Shown: piece after piece, positions 23,576 to 31,856 of the stretch
How the letters are laid out: each line of letters starts with the position of its first letter
How positions within the stretch are numbered: position 1 is the first letter of the stretch
Assembly (NCBI GenBank): GCA_937911855.1
Contig: CALDPK010000033.1
Location: 1 to 47,430 of the forward strand
Reading direction: 5' to 3'
Origin: an uncultured Trueperaceae bacterium
GTDB lineage: Bacteria > Deinococcota > Deinococci > Deinococcales > Trueperaceae
Length of the DNA: 47,430 bases
The notes under the pieces: generated by a model
The model's database searches: none
Seen by the model: only the letters and a program-made list of their open reading frames with translations
Told to the model about the DNA's origin: nothing
Position numbers and translations under genes: made by a program

Positions 23576-25242
23576 GCTGGCCGCTGTGGCTGCTGCTCGT
23601 CATCATTGCAGCCGGTGTCGCCTGGTACCTGGGACGTCAGTCCAGCAGCCGGCGCGACGAAGAGATACAGGCTGAAGCAACCCGGGCAGCGGACGAGAAG
23701 CTCGCCAAAGCCGAAGAAGCCGCCAGCCGGACAGTCGAGACCGCCGAGAAAGAAGCCCGCCTGCTCCTTGAACGGGAACGCGTCCGCGCAGCTGAGGAAG
23801 AACAGCGCAACAGGCAGTCGCTCGAACAGGAACTCAGCCGTCTGCGCCAGCAGGTCGAGATGGAGATCGCGCGTGGGCGTGAGGACATCGTTCGGGAGCG
23901 CAATGACCTGCGTGAGATGCGCGAAGAGGTCCGCCGTGACCGCGAGAAGCTGGAACAGAACGAGGAACGGCTCAACCGCCGCGGCGAGCAACAGGACGCC
24001 CGTGCGACCCGCCTGGACGAAGCCGAGAGCAGGCTGGACGAGCAGACCGAGGAACTGCGGCTGCGCGAACTGGCTCTGGAAGAGGAACGGCAGCAGGTGC
24101 GCCGCGAACTGCATGACGTCGCCCAGCTCACCCGCGAGCAGGCCACCGCCATGATCCTGGAGCAGCTTGACAGGGAGCTCGAGCGCGAGAAGGCCGTCCA
24201 CGTGCGCGCCAGCCTGGAACGGGCCGAAAGCGAAGCCCGCCGCCGCAGCTTCGACATCATCGCCCAGGCCATCCAGCGCAGCGCCTCCGAAGTTTCCGCA
24301 GCCATCTCCGTATCAGTGGTACCGATCCCAAGCGACAACATGAAGGGCCGGATCATCGGACGCGAAGGCCGCAACATCAGGGCGTTCGAGAGCATGACGG
24401 GCGTGGACCTGATCATCGACGACACCCCCGAAGCGGTACTCCTGTCCAGCTTCAACCCGCTCAGGCGCGAGGTGGCCAAACTCGCCCTGTCCGAACTGGT
24501 CAGTGACGGCCGGATCCACCCTGCCCGCATCGAGGAAGTCGTCGCCAAGGCGCAGCAGGACATGCAGACCTACATCCGTGACCGCGGCGACGAAGCAGCG
24601 CTTGAAGCCAACGTCGTCGGCATCAAACCCGGGATGCTGCAGCTTCTGGGCCGCATGCACTTCCGCACGTCTTACGGCCAGAACGTCCTGCGCCACAGCG
24701 TGCAGGTCGCCCACCTGTGCGGAATCATCGCAGCGGAACTCGGCATCGACGAAGCCATGGCCCGGCGCGCCGGCCTGCTGCACGACGTGGGCAAGTCGAT
24801 CGACCGCGAGATCGAGGGCACGCACACTGAGATCGGCGCCAACCTGGCGCGCCGTTTCGGCGAGCCACCCGAGGTCGTGGACGCGATCCTCAACCACCAC
24901 GACGTGGACAGGGCCGAGACCCTCTACCCCGTGCTCGTGCACGCAGCCGACGCGATCTCAGCCGCCAGGCCCGGCGCACGCCGCGAAAGCCTGGAAAGCT
25001 ACCTCAAGCGGCTCGAAGGACTCGAGAGCATCGCCACCAGCTTCCCCGGCGTGGAGAAGAGCTACGCGATCCAGGCCGGCCGCGAGATCCGCATCATCGT
25101 CGAGCCCGACAAGGTGGACGACGATTCGGCACTCCTGCTGGCGCGCGACATCGCCAACCGCATCGAACAGGACATGGAGTACCCCGGCCAGGTTCAGGTG
25201 ACCGTCGTCCGGGAGTCCCGGGCAGTGGAATACGCCCGCTGA
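23572..25242 (+). CDS. rny: Ribonuclease Y
   Basis: This 556-residue membrane-bound endoribonuclease starts RNA decay. The N-terminal helix (PLWLLLVIIAAGVAWYLG) anchors it. A long charged coiled coil spans about 30-220. A KH domain carries GRIIGREGRNIRAFE (259-273). The HD phosphodiesterase domain carries H375 and LLHDVGKS (402-409). Length is slightly above the usual 510-520, owing to the coiled coil. The mini-ORF overlap at the ATG and the hydrophobic start both support this start codon. Confidence 0.96.
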   Translation: MSWPLWLLLVIIAAGVAWYLGRQSSSRRDEEIQAEATRAADEKLAKAEEAASRTVETAEKEARLLLERERVRAAEEEQRNRQSLEQELSRLRQQVEMEIARGREDIVRERNDLREMREEVRRDREKLEQNEERLNRRGEQQDARATRLDEAESRLDEQTEELRLRELALEEERQQVRRELHDVAQLTREQATAMILEQLDRELEREKAVHVRASLERAESEARRRSFDIIAQAIQRSASEVSAAISVSVVPIPSDNMKGRIIGREGRNIRAFESMTGVDLIIDDTPEAVLLSSFNPLRREVAKLALSELVSDGRIHPARIEEVVAKAQQDMQTYIRDRGDEAALEANVVGIKPGMLQLLGRMHFRTSYGQNVLRHSVQVAHLCGIIAAELGIDEAMARRAGLLHDVGKSIDREIEGTHTEIGANLARRFGEPPEVVDAILNHHDVDRAETLYPVLVHAADAISAARPGARRESLESYLKRLEGLESIATSFPGVEKSYAIQAGREIRIIVEPDKVDDDSALLLARDIANRIEQDMEYPGQVQVTVVRESRAVEYAR

Positions 25243-25264
25243 CCTGAAGACAATCTGCTTCTCA

Positions 25265-25297
25265 GGGCTGCCCGGCATCTTGCCGCGCAGCCCTTCT
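25265..25297 (+). terminator. Terminator after rny
   Basis: GGGCTGC (25265-25271) pairs with GCAGCCC (25287-25293); inside, CGGC pairs with GCCG. TTCT follows. The T tract is weak. Confidence 0.65.
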
Positions 25298-25340
25298 ACC
25301 TGTCCGTTCGATACACAGACCGTCCCGGCGGCAGCAGGGG

Positions 25341-25346
25341 TATACT
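25341..25346 (+). promoter_or_regulatory. -10 box of prs
   Basis: TATACT lies about 83 bases before the mini-ORF ATG at 25430. The leader of about 75 bases contains no other obvious gene. No convincing -35 box is seen. Confidence 0.5.
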
Positions 25347-25429
25347 TCTCCTGAACCGGGGTCTGATCCGGTCCTGATGGAATGATTGAGCCGTCCACCC
25401 GCACGTCACAACCAGCAAAAGAGGTACCG

Positions 25430-25486
25430 ATGTCTGTTCAGCAGCTGCCATACGACTTCTCACTCTCCAGGACGTGCGCCAGATGA
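25430..25486 (+). CDS. Mini-ORF coupled to prs (18 aa)
   Basis: ATG at 25430 behind AGAGGT, 18 codons (MSVQQLPYDFSLSRTCAR), with the TGA overlapping the prs ATG (ATGA at 25483-25486). prs has only a weak AGGA further upstream, inside the mini-ORF. Its translation would deliver ribosomes to prs. Confidence 0.5.
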   Translation: MSVQQLPYDFSLSRTCAR

Positions 25487-26424
25487 TCGGCGAAGAGATA
25501 AAGCTGTTCAGCGGCACCGGCACCCCCAGGCTGGCCCTGGACGTGGCGGACAAACTCGGCAAGGAAATAACCCACGGCACGGTCTCGCAGTTCCCTGACG
25601 GGGAAACACGGATCGCCATCGATGAATCGGTGCGTGGTGCTGACTGCTTCGTGATCCAGTCCACCTGCTCGCCCGTCAACCACAACCTGATGGAACTGCT
25701 GGTGATGGCCGACGCACTCAGGCGGGCATCTGCCTGGCGCATCAACGCGGTGATCCCCTACTTCGGCTACGCCCGCCAGGACAAGAAAGTCCAGGCCCGT
25801 GAACCCATCACCGCGAAGCTGGTAGCGAACCTGCTGGAAACCGCCGGCGTGGATCGCGTAATCACGGTCGACCTGCACGCAGGTCAGATCCAGGGCTTCT
25901 TCGACGTGCCCGTGGACCACCTGACCGCCCTGGACATACTGGCCGACCACCTGGCCAGTGGCGACCTGACCGACAGTGTCGTCGTCTCACCCGACGTGGG
26001 CCGGGCCATCGAAGCCCGCCGCCTCGCCAACTACCTGAACCTGCCGCTGGCGATGCTGTATAAGCGCCGCACCAGCCCCACCGAAACGGAAGTCACTCAC
26101 GTCATCGGTGAAGTCGAGGGCAAACGGCCCATCTTCATCGACGACATGATCACCACAGCCGGCACGATGCGCCGCGGCATCGACAGCGTGCTGCGCCTGG
26201 GAGCGCTGGAAGACATCACCGTCGCGGCCACGCACGGGGTGTTCACCCACCCGGCGCTGGAACGGCTCACCATCCCGGCCGTACGCAAGATCGTCGTCAC
26301 CGACACCGTTCCTTTCGACGCCAAAGACAGCCGCGTGGAAGTACTGTCCGTGTCAGGTCTCCTGGCGCAGGCAATCAGCAACGTTCACAACAACGAATCA
26401 GTGAGTTCGCTGTTCAACACCTGA
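25483..26424 (+). CDS. prs: Ribose-phosphate pyrophosphokinase
   Basis: This 313-residue enzyme makes PRPP from ribose-5-phosphate and ATP, feeding nucleotide, His and Trp synthesis. It shows FPDGETRIAIDESVRGADCF, NHNLMELLVMADALRRASA, VIPYFGYARQDKKVQAREP, ITVDLHAGQIQGFFDVPVDH, and the PRPP loop in FIDDMITTAGTMRRGID. I chose the ATG at 25483 because of the mini-ORF overlap; a GTG at 25474 would add three residues. Confidence 0.96.
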   Translation: MIGEEIKLFSGTGTPRLALDVADKLGKEITHGTVSQFPDGETRIAIDESVRGADCFVIQSTCSPVNHNLMELLVMADALRRASAWRINAVIPYFGYARQDKKVQAREPITAKLVANLLETAGVDRVITVDLHAGQIQGFFDVPVDHLTALDILADHLASGDLTDSVVVSPDVGRAIEARRLANYLNLPLAMLYKRRTSPTETEVTHVIGEVEGKRPIFIDDMITTAGTMRRGIDSVLRLGALEDITVAATHGVFTHPALERLTIPAVRKIVVTDTVPFDAKDSRVEVLSVSGLLAQAISNVHNNESVSSLFNT

Positions 26425-26466
26425 CGGGCCGCCCCTGCAGCTCCGACATTCAGGTAAAGAGTCAGC

Positions 26467-26496
26467 TTGCAAAGGGGCCACAGTTGGCGGTATGCT
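26467..26496 (+). promoter_or_regulatory. Promoter of rplY
   Basis: TTGCAA (26467-26472), an 18-base spacer, and TATGCT (26491-26496). The leader of about 135 bases ends in TTGGAGGAAAC directly before the rplY ATG, a strong Shine-Dalgarno. Confidence 0.55.
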
Positions 26497-26635
26497 GGCT
26501 AACTGGTGACGATTCAGGTGTCAAGCCTGGATCACGATCATATGCAGCCTTCGATCAAAGCCCCCCGGGAATCAAAGTTCCTGGCTGCAAGGTCGACGAG
26601 CAAGATTCGGGTGCTGGGCATCCGTTGGAGGAAAC

Positions 26636-27268
26636 ATGAATCTGGCAGCCGAAAAACGGGACGGCGACAAGGCCTCGGCACTGCGCCTTGCCGGTCGCAT
26701 CCCTGCGGTGGTTTACAACAAGGAACTGAACATTCCCGTGAGCGTGAACATCCGGGAGTTCGACAGGATCTTCCGCGAAGCGGGCAGCGGTACGCTGATC
26801 GACCTGGACGTCAGCGGCGAGACGCACTCCGTGCTCGTCAAGGCCGTCCAGATGAACAAGCGCCGCCGCATTCCGCAGCACGTGGACTTCTACGCCGTTA
26901 CCGCGGGTCAGAAGGTTCAGGTCGGTGTGAACATCATCCTCGAAGGCACCCCGCAGGGCGTGAAGGACGGCGGCAACCTGGACGTCCAGCGCCGTGAAGT
27001 CGTGATCAACGTCGAACCGCGTTACATTCCGAACGAGATCATTCTCGACGTCAGCGAACTGATGATCGGTGACGCACTGCACATCAGTGACCTCGAGTCA
27101 CTGCTGCCGGAGCAGGCCGAACTGGTGGACAGCCCCGAGCTGACCATCTGCGCCGTCGTTGCTCCCCGCGTGGCAGAAGAAGACGAAACTGAAGCCGAAG
27201 GCGAAACCGGTGTCGAACCCGAGCGCATCGGTGAAGATGCAGAGGAAACCGAAGGCGAGCAGGAGTAA
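26636..27268 (+). CDS. rplY: 50S ribosomal protein L25 (TL5/CTC type)
   Basis: This 210-residue protein has the N-terminal 5S rRNA-binding domain (ALRLAGRIPAVVYNKELNIP, KRRRIPQHVDFYAV) and a second beta domain (GVKDGGNLDVQRREVVINVE, ISDLESLLPEQAELV). An acidic Glu-rich tail of about 30 residues follows. Two-domain L25 is the general-stress/TL5 form of Thermus and many others; Deinococcus CTC carries a third domain that is absent here. The strong GGAGG ribosome binding site fixes the start. Confidence 0.94.
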   Translation: MNLAAEKRDGDKASALRLAGRIPAVVYNKELNIPVSVNIREFDRIFREAGSGTLIDLDVSGETHSVLVKAVQMNKRRRIPQHVDFYAVTAGQKVQVGVNIILEGTPQGVKDGGNLDVQRREVVINVEPRYIPNEIILDVSELMIGDALHISDLESLLPEQAELVDSPELTICAVVAPRVAEEDETEAEGETGVEPERIGEDAEETEGEQE

Positions 27269-27306
27269 GCTTCCGCTTACCCGTCTTCAAGGACGATGCT
27301 TTTCCC

Positions 27307-27338
27307 GGGGTGCTGCCGTTACGGCGGCACCCCTTTTT
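27307..27338 (+). terminator. Strong rho-independent terminator after rplY
   Basis: A 12-bp stem, 27307-27318 with 27322-27333 (one T-G pair), a TTA loop, and a TTTTT run at 27334-27338. It lies only 24 bases before pth, so pth needs read-through or its own promoter, which I cannot see clearly. Confidence 0.9.
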
Positions 27339-27361
27339 AAGTACCGCAACGGCAGGCAGAC

Positions 27362-27934
27362 ATGAACAGTGACAGGCCACAACTGATAGCCGGACTCGGC
27401 AATCCCGGAGTGCGCTACGCGCGCACCAGGCACAATCTCGGGTTCATGGTGCTTGACGAACTGGCCCGCCGCGACGGCGGCAGGTTCAGGCGCAGCGGTC
27501 AGTCTGAAACGGTGAAAGCGTTCGGCGCTGAACTCATCAAGCCACAGACGTTCATGAACCTGTCAGGCGCCGCGATCCAGGCAGCACTTACCCGCTCTGG
27601 CGTCAGACCGCAGGGACTGCTGGTCGTGCACGATGACCTGGACCTGGAACTGGGCCGGCTGCGCTTCCGCTCAGGTGGCAGCTCGGGCGGGCAACGCGGC
27701 GTCCAGGACACGATCGCTCGACTGGGCAAGGAGTTCTGGCGTCTGAAGCTGGGCATATCAGGCACGCCGGCAGGCTGGGAAACCGCCAACTGGGTGCTGA
27801 GCCGGTTCCGCGAAGACGAGCACGAGTTGCTCGAGGCCGTGATCAATACGGCAGCGGACGCAGTCCAGCACGCGCTTGAGCACGGACTGGAAAGCGCCGC
27901 CAACCGTTACAACGGCCTGGACCTGCGTACCTAG
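27362..27934 (+). CDS. pth: Peptidyl-tRNA hydrolase
   Basis: This 190-residue enzyme frees tRNA from drop-off peptidyl-tRNA. It has GLGNPGVRYARTRHNLGFMV with the catalytic His, KPQTFMNLSGAAI, and LVVHDDLDLELGRLRFRSGG. The usual GGHNG loop reads GGQRG here, replacing a conserved His. The family often sits next to rplY, as here. The stop is 4 bases from the convergent valS stop with no hairpin between. Confidence 0.93.
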   Translation: MNSDRPQLIAGLGNPGVRYARTRHNLGFMVLDELARRDGGRFRRSGQSETVKAFGAELIKPQTFMNLSGAAIQAALTRSGVRPQGLLVVHDDLDLELGRLRFRSGGSSGGQRGVQDTIARLGKEFWRLKLGISGTPAGWETANWVLSRFREDEHELLEAVINTAADAVQHALEHGLESAANRYNGLDLRT

Positions 27935-27938
27935 ACTT

Positions 27939-30599
27939 TCAGGCCCCCTCGAGGCTGGCCAGGCTCTGACCGAGCCGCTCCAGCAGGCTTCTGTTCTCCG
28001 CGAGCTTCGCACGTTCAGCCTCGACCACTTCAGGCGCGGCCTTGGCCAGGAAACCTTCGTTCGACAGTTTGCGTTCAGCCTTCTGCACGTCGCCCTGGAG
28101 CGCCTTGAGTTTCTTCTCCTGACGGGCGCGCCACTCATCCAGATCGACGAGTCCCGCGAGCGGCAGGCTGAGTTCCACGCCAGCGACCGGCTGGGTCAGC
28201 GCCGGACCTTCCGGTTCGCTGCCGGAAACCTCGGCACGTGCCAGCGACGCAAGCACTTCGCCTGCGTCGAGCAGGCTGCCGGCACCGGTTCCCCTCACGT
28301 GCACGGCCACCGCCTGCCGCGGATCAAGGCCGGCTTCAGCCCGCAGGTTCCGGATCGCTGCGGTGGCGGCCTGCAGGGCGGCGAATTCGCGTTCAGCAGC
28401 TGCGTCGTTCAGCTCCGCCGGGACTTCCGGCCAGCTGGCTTCGCCCAGCTGGGAATCACGCGCGCCGACGGCTTCCCACAGTTCGCTCGTGATGAACGGC
28501 ATGAACGGATGCAGGATCTTCAGCACGCCAGCGGTGACGTAGCGCAGCACCGCCGGGGCAGCAGCGTCACCCGCACGTAGCGCAGGTTTGACTGCCTCCA
28601 GGTACCAGTCGCAGAACTCGCTCCACACGAAGTCATAGGCGGCACGGGCAGCCTGCCCGATGTCGAACGCGTCCAGGTGGGAGCTGATCTCGTCAGCTGC
28701 CTTGCCCAGCCGGCTCAGGATCCAGCGGTCAGCCAGCGACAGGTCAGCCCGATCAGGCAGGCCCGTGTCCGTCGTATCTTCAAGGTTCATCAGCACGAAG
28801 CGGGTCGCGTTCCACAGTTTGTTCGCGAAGTTGCGGCCCATCTCGACGCGCCGGTCGTCCCAGTTGATGTCCTGACCGCCGGTCGACATGTGGCAAAGCG
28901 CGAAACGCAGCGCGTCGGCGCCGTACTGGCCGATCGCCTCAAGCGGATCCACGCCGTTGCCGCGGCTCTTCGACATCTTGCGGCCTTCACTGTCGAGGAT
29001 GAGTCCGTGCAGCAGGATGTCACTGAACGGCGCCTGCCCCGTGAACTCGAAACCGGCGATCTGCATCCGGGCCACCCAGAAGAACAGGATGTCGTAACCG
29101 GTCACCAGCGTCGAAGTCGGGTAGAACTTCTCAAAGAACGGATCTTCAGTGTCGGGCCAGCCCAGGGTCGAGAACGGCCACAGGTTGCTCGAGAACCATG
29201 TGTCGAACACGTCCTGGTCCTGCGTCAGCTCCAGGTGGGCCAGCGCCGGGTCCTGGGCCAGGTCCTTATCCGGCTCGTCGACAGGCGGGACGTGGATGTT
29301 GCCGTTTTTGTCGTACCAGGCGGGAATCCGGTGGCCCCACCACAGCTGCCGCGAGATGTTCCAGGGCCTCAGCTTGCCCAGCCAGTCCAGGTTCACCTTC
29401 CGGTAGCGCTCGGGGTGCACCTTCATCTCGCCGGCTTCCAGGGCGGCCAGGGCTTTCGCTGCTGCCTCGTCCGTGTCGTAGAACCACTGCAGCGACACGA
29501 TCGGTTCGACAGGCTCACCGGTGCGTTCACTCAGGCCCAGCGAGACCGTATGCGCCCTGATGTCCTTCAGCGCTCCGGCCTGTTCCAGGGCTTCGACGAC
29601 CAGCGGCCGTGCTTCGAAGCGGTCCAGGCCGCGGAACTGTTCAGGTACCAGCTCACCGCTCATGCGGGCGTTCAGGTCGATGACGCTGGGCCTGTCCAGT
29701 CCGTGCCGTTCGCCGATCTCGAAGTCGGTGGGATCGTGGGCCGGGGTGATCTTGAGCGCGCCGGTACCGAAGTCCATCTCGACTGCCTCGTCCTGGATGA
29801 CCGGGATGAACCGGTCGGTCAGCGGGATCCGTACGCGTTTGCCCAGCAGGTGACTGAACCGCCCATCTTCGGGGTGCACCGCTATCGCCGTGTCGGCGAA
29901 GATCGTTTCCGGCCTCACCGTGGCGATGTGGATCTGGCCGCTGCCGTCTTCCAGCTCGTAGGCGAGGGTCCAGATGCTGGTCTGCCGCTCCTCGCGCTTG
30001 ACCTCAAGCTCCGAGAGCGTGGTCTGGCTGACGGGGTCCCAGTTGACGATGCGTTCACTGCGGAAGATCTTGCCTTCGTGGTAAAGCTGCACGAACTGAC
30101 GGCGCACTGCGCTGCTCAAGTCCTCGTCCATGGTGAAGCGCGAGCGGGACCAGTCGGCACTGACTCCCAGGTGGTTCAGCTGGCTGAGTATCTCGCCGCC
30201 GGATTCTTCCTTCCACTGCCAGACGCGTTCAAGGAACTTCTCGCGTCCCAGGTCGAAGCGGCTGAGGCCTTCTTTCCTGAGTTCCCGTTCAACCACGATC
30301 TGCGTGGCGATACCGGCATGATCGGTGCCCGGCTGGTACAGGACTTCGAAACCGCGGAGACGCTTGAAGCGGATAAGCGTGTCGATCAGGGTGTTGTCGA
30401 ACGCATGGCCCAGGTGGAGGCTGCCCGTCACGTTCGGAGGTGGCATGACGATCGTGAACGGCGGCCGTTCCGACGTGGCGTCGGCCCTGAACGGTTCCTC
30501 AGCCCACCTCCTGGCCCACCTGCCCTCGACCTCTTTGGGACTGTAGGCACTTGCCAGGGCGGCCCTGCTGCCCGTATCACTCTTAACGCTGTCTGTCAT
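27939..30599 (-). CDS. valS: Valyl-tRNA synthetase
   Basis: This 886-residue class I synthetase has the HIGH-type motif HLGH (62-65) in PPPNVTGSLHLGHAFDNT. The KMSKS motif is near residue 540 (GRKMSKSRGNGVDPLEAI). It has an editing domain, an anticodon-binding domain, and the C-terminal coiled-coil arm typical of ValRS (about the last 65 residues). GGAGGT precedes the ATG with a 10-base spacer, and TATAAG at 30628-30633 may be its -10. Confidence 0.97.
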   Translation of the reverse strand: MTDSVKSDTGSRAALASAYSPKEVEGRWARRWAEEPFRADATSERPPFTIVMPPPNVTGSLHLGHAFDNTLIDTLIRFKRLRGFEVLYQPGTDHAGIATQIVVERELRKEGLSRFDLGREKFLERVWQWKEESGGEILSQLNHLGVSADWSRSRFTMDEDLSSAVRRQFVQLYHEGKIFRSERIVNWDPVSQTTLSELEVKREERQTSIWTLAYELEDGSGQIHIATVRPETIFADTAIAVHPEDGRFSHLLGKRVRIPLTDRFIPVIQDEAVEMDFGTGALKITPAHDPTDFEIGERHGLDRPSVIDLNARMSGELVPEQFRGLDRFEARPLVVEALEQAGALKDIRAHTVSLGLSERTGEPVEPIVSLQWFYDTDEAAAKALAALEAGEMKVHPERYRKVNLDWLGKLRPWNISRQLWWGHRIPAWYDKNGNIHVPPVDEPDKDLAQDPALAHLELTQDQDVFDTWFSSNLWPFSTLGWPDTEDPFFEKFYPTSTLVTGYDILFFWVARMQIAGFEFTGQAPFSDILLHGLILDSEGRKMSKSRGNGVDPLEAIGQYGADALRFALCHMSTGGQDINWDDRRVEMGRNFANKLWNATRFVLMNLEDTTDTGLPDRADLSLADRWILSRLGKAADEISSHLDAFDIGQAARAAYDFVWSEFCDWYLEAVKPALRAGDAAAPAVLRYVTAGVLKILHPFMPFITSELWEAVGARDSQLGEASWPEVPAELNDAAAEREFAALQAATAAIRNLRAEAGLDPRQAVAVHVRGTGAGSLLDAGEVLASLARAEVSGSEPEGPALTQPVAGVELSLPLAGLVDLDEWRARQEKKLKALQGDVQKAERKLSNEGFLAKAAPEVVEAERAKLAENRSLLERLGQSLASLEGA

Positions 30600-30627
30600 G
30601 CGGCTGAAACCTCCAACTTCCAGCCAG

Positions 30628-30633
30628 CTTATA
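30628..30633 (-). promoter_or_regulatory. -10 box of valS
   Basis: Reverse-strand TATAAG, 28 bases before the ATG, with GGAGGT in between. Read-through from mrp is also possible (48-base gap). Confidence 0.4.
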
Positions 30634-30647
30634 GCAGCAGCGCCCGC

Positions 30648-31709
30648 TCAGCCACCCATTACAGGCAGCGTCATGCGCGACTGATCGCTGATCCTTGCGG
30701 CAAGCTGCCGGGCTGTCCGGCGGAACAGCAGGCTGCTGGCACCGTGCGGTTCCTGGATGACCAGGGGCGCACCTGAATCGCCAGCTTCACGCAGGGCTGT
30801 ACGCACGGGGATCTGACCGAGCAGCGGGATCTTCTCGGCCTCGGCGAACCTTTCTGCGCCGCCTGCACCGAAGATCTGGTCACGCGTGCCGTCCGGCAGC
30901 TCGTACCAGCTCATGTTCTCGATGATGCCCAGGACGGGCACGTGGGTTTTGCGGAGCATGCTGTACGCCCGGCGGACGTCCAGCATCGCGACTTCCTGCG
31001 GGGTGGTGACGAGCACGGCGCCCGTCACCGGGACGAGCTGTGACAGCGACAGCTGCACGTCACCTGTGCCCGGCGGCATGTCCACCAGCAGGTAGTCAAG
31101 TTCGCCCCAGAGCGTCTGGTTGATCATCTGCGTCAGCGTTCCGTGCAGGATGGGGCCACGCCAGGTGAGCGCCTGCCCGTCCTCGACCAGGTTGGCGATC
31201 GAGATGACCCGCACGCCGTGGCTGCTGAGCGGCAGGATTCGTTTCTCCTCGTCGGCCATGAGGCGTTTGCCTTCGACCCCGAACATCTTGGCCTGGCTGG
31301 GTCCGTATATGTCTGCGTCGAGCAGTCCCACACTCGCGCCTTCAAGGGCGAGCGCAGCCGCGAGGTTCGCCGCCACTGTCGACTTGCCGACCCCGCCCTT
31401 GCCGGAGCCGACCGTAACGACGTGTTTCACGCCCGGCAGCGTTTCCTGCTGGCCACTTCTGATGAGCGTGTCGAACGTGACTTCCACCGACCTGACGCCC
31501 GGTATGCCCGAGAGGGCTGCCCGGATGTCCGCCTCGAGCTGGGCGCGACCAGGGTAGCCGGGTGCGGTGAGCACGATGGTTACGGTTGCCTGGCCCGCAT
31601 CGGCGGTGACGCCTGCGACCATGTCGAGACTCACCAGGTCCTCGCCCAGTCCCGGGTCCCGAATGCCGGCCAGCGCCGCCATGATCTGCTTCTTGAGGTC
31701 TGCTTCCAT
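30648..31709 (-). CDS. mrp: Mrp/ApbC-family P-loop ATPase without cysteines
   Basis: This 353-residue protein has an N-terminal MIP18/DUF59 domain (about 1-85) and a ParA-type ATPase with GSGKGGVGKST (101-111). It also has LLDADIYGPSQAKMFG and VDMPPGTGDVQLSLSQL. Mrp proteins carry and hand over Fe-S clusters, using a CxxC after the ENMS motif. Here that segment is ENMSWYELPDGTRDQIFG with no cysteine, and the DUF59 PGCP site reads PGYP. I find no cysteine in the whole protein, so classical cluster binding seems impossible. TACGCT lies 8 bases before the ATG. Confidence 0.9.
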   Translation of the reverse strand: MEADLKKQIMAALAGIRDPGLGEDLVSLDMVAGVTADAGQATVTIVLTAPGYPGRAQLEADIRAALSGIPGVRSVEVTFDTLIRSGQQETLPGVKHVVTVGSGKGGVGKSTVAANLAAALALEGASVGLLDADIYGPSQAKMFGVEGKRLMADEEKRILPLSSHGVRVISIANLVEDGQALTWRGPILHGTLTQMINQTLWGELDYLLVDMPPGTGDVQLSLSQLVPVTGAVLVTTPQEVAMLDVRRAYSMLRKTHVPVLGIIENMSWYELPDGTRDQIFGAGGAERFAEAEKIPLLGQIPVRTALREAGDSGAPLVIQEPHGASSLLFRRTARQLAARISDQSRMTLPVMGG

Positions 31710-31717
31710 GTACCAGC

Positions 31718-31723
31718 AGCGTA
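31718..31723 (-). promoter_or_regulatory. -10 box of mrp, leaderless
   Basis: Reverse-strand TACGCT, 8 bases before the ATG at 31709. Divergent to the pseudokinase promoter. Confidence 0.5.
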
Positions 31724-31776
31724 TCAGCAGCTCAGGTGCGGCACAAGCGGCACCATTACCGTGGCTGCGCGCAAGC

Positions 31777-31782
31777 TATAAT
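31777..31782 (+). promoter_or_regulatory. -10 box of mini-ORF/pseudokinase transcript
   Basis: A consensus TATAAT, 8 bases before the mini-ORF ATG at 31791. Confidence 0.65.
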
Positions 31783-31790
31783 CGCGGGCA

Positions 31791-31856
31791 ATGACTGAGA
31801 ACCCGACCCCACTGGGCCCGCAGGCAGCGGCAAGGGACTGGCAAGGACGGGCATGA
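31791..31856 (+). CDS. Mini-ORF coupled to the pseudokinase gene (21 aa)
   Basis: ATG at 31791, 21 codons beginning MTENPTPLGPQ and ending DWQGRA. Its TGA overlaps the next ATG (ATGA at 31853-31856). The perfect TATAAT 8 bases upstream makes it leaderless. The downstream gene has only a weak AAGGA inside the mini-ORF, so coupling is the likely route to its translation. Confidence 0.55.
   Translation: MTENPTPLGPQAAARDWQGRA

Noticed and set aside
26506..26997. Open frame from a GTG 9 bases after the rplY -10 box, running out of frame through rplY
   Set aside because: It overlaps most of rplY in another frame and ends nowhere near its start; the product is Arg/Gly/Pro-rich as expected for a GC-rich shadow. 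rplY has a strong ribosome binding site of its own.
28677..30776. Forward open frame of 699 codons opposite valS
   Set aside because: Antisense shadow of a clearly conserved synthetase gene in GC-rich DNA; no homology seen.
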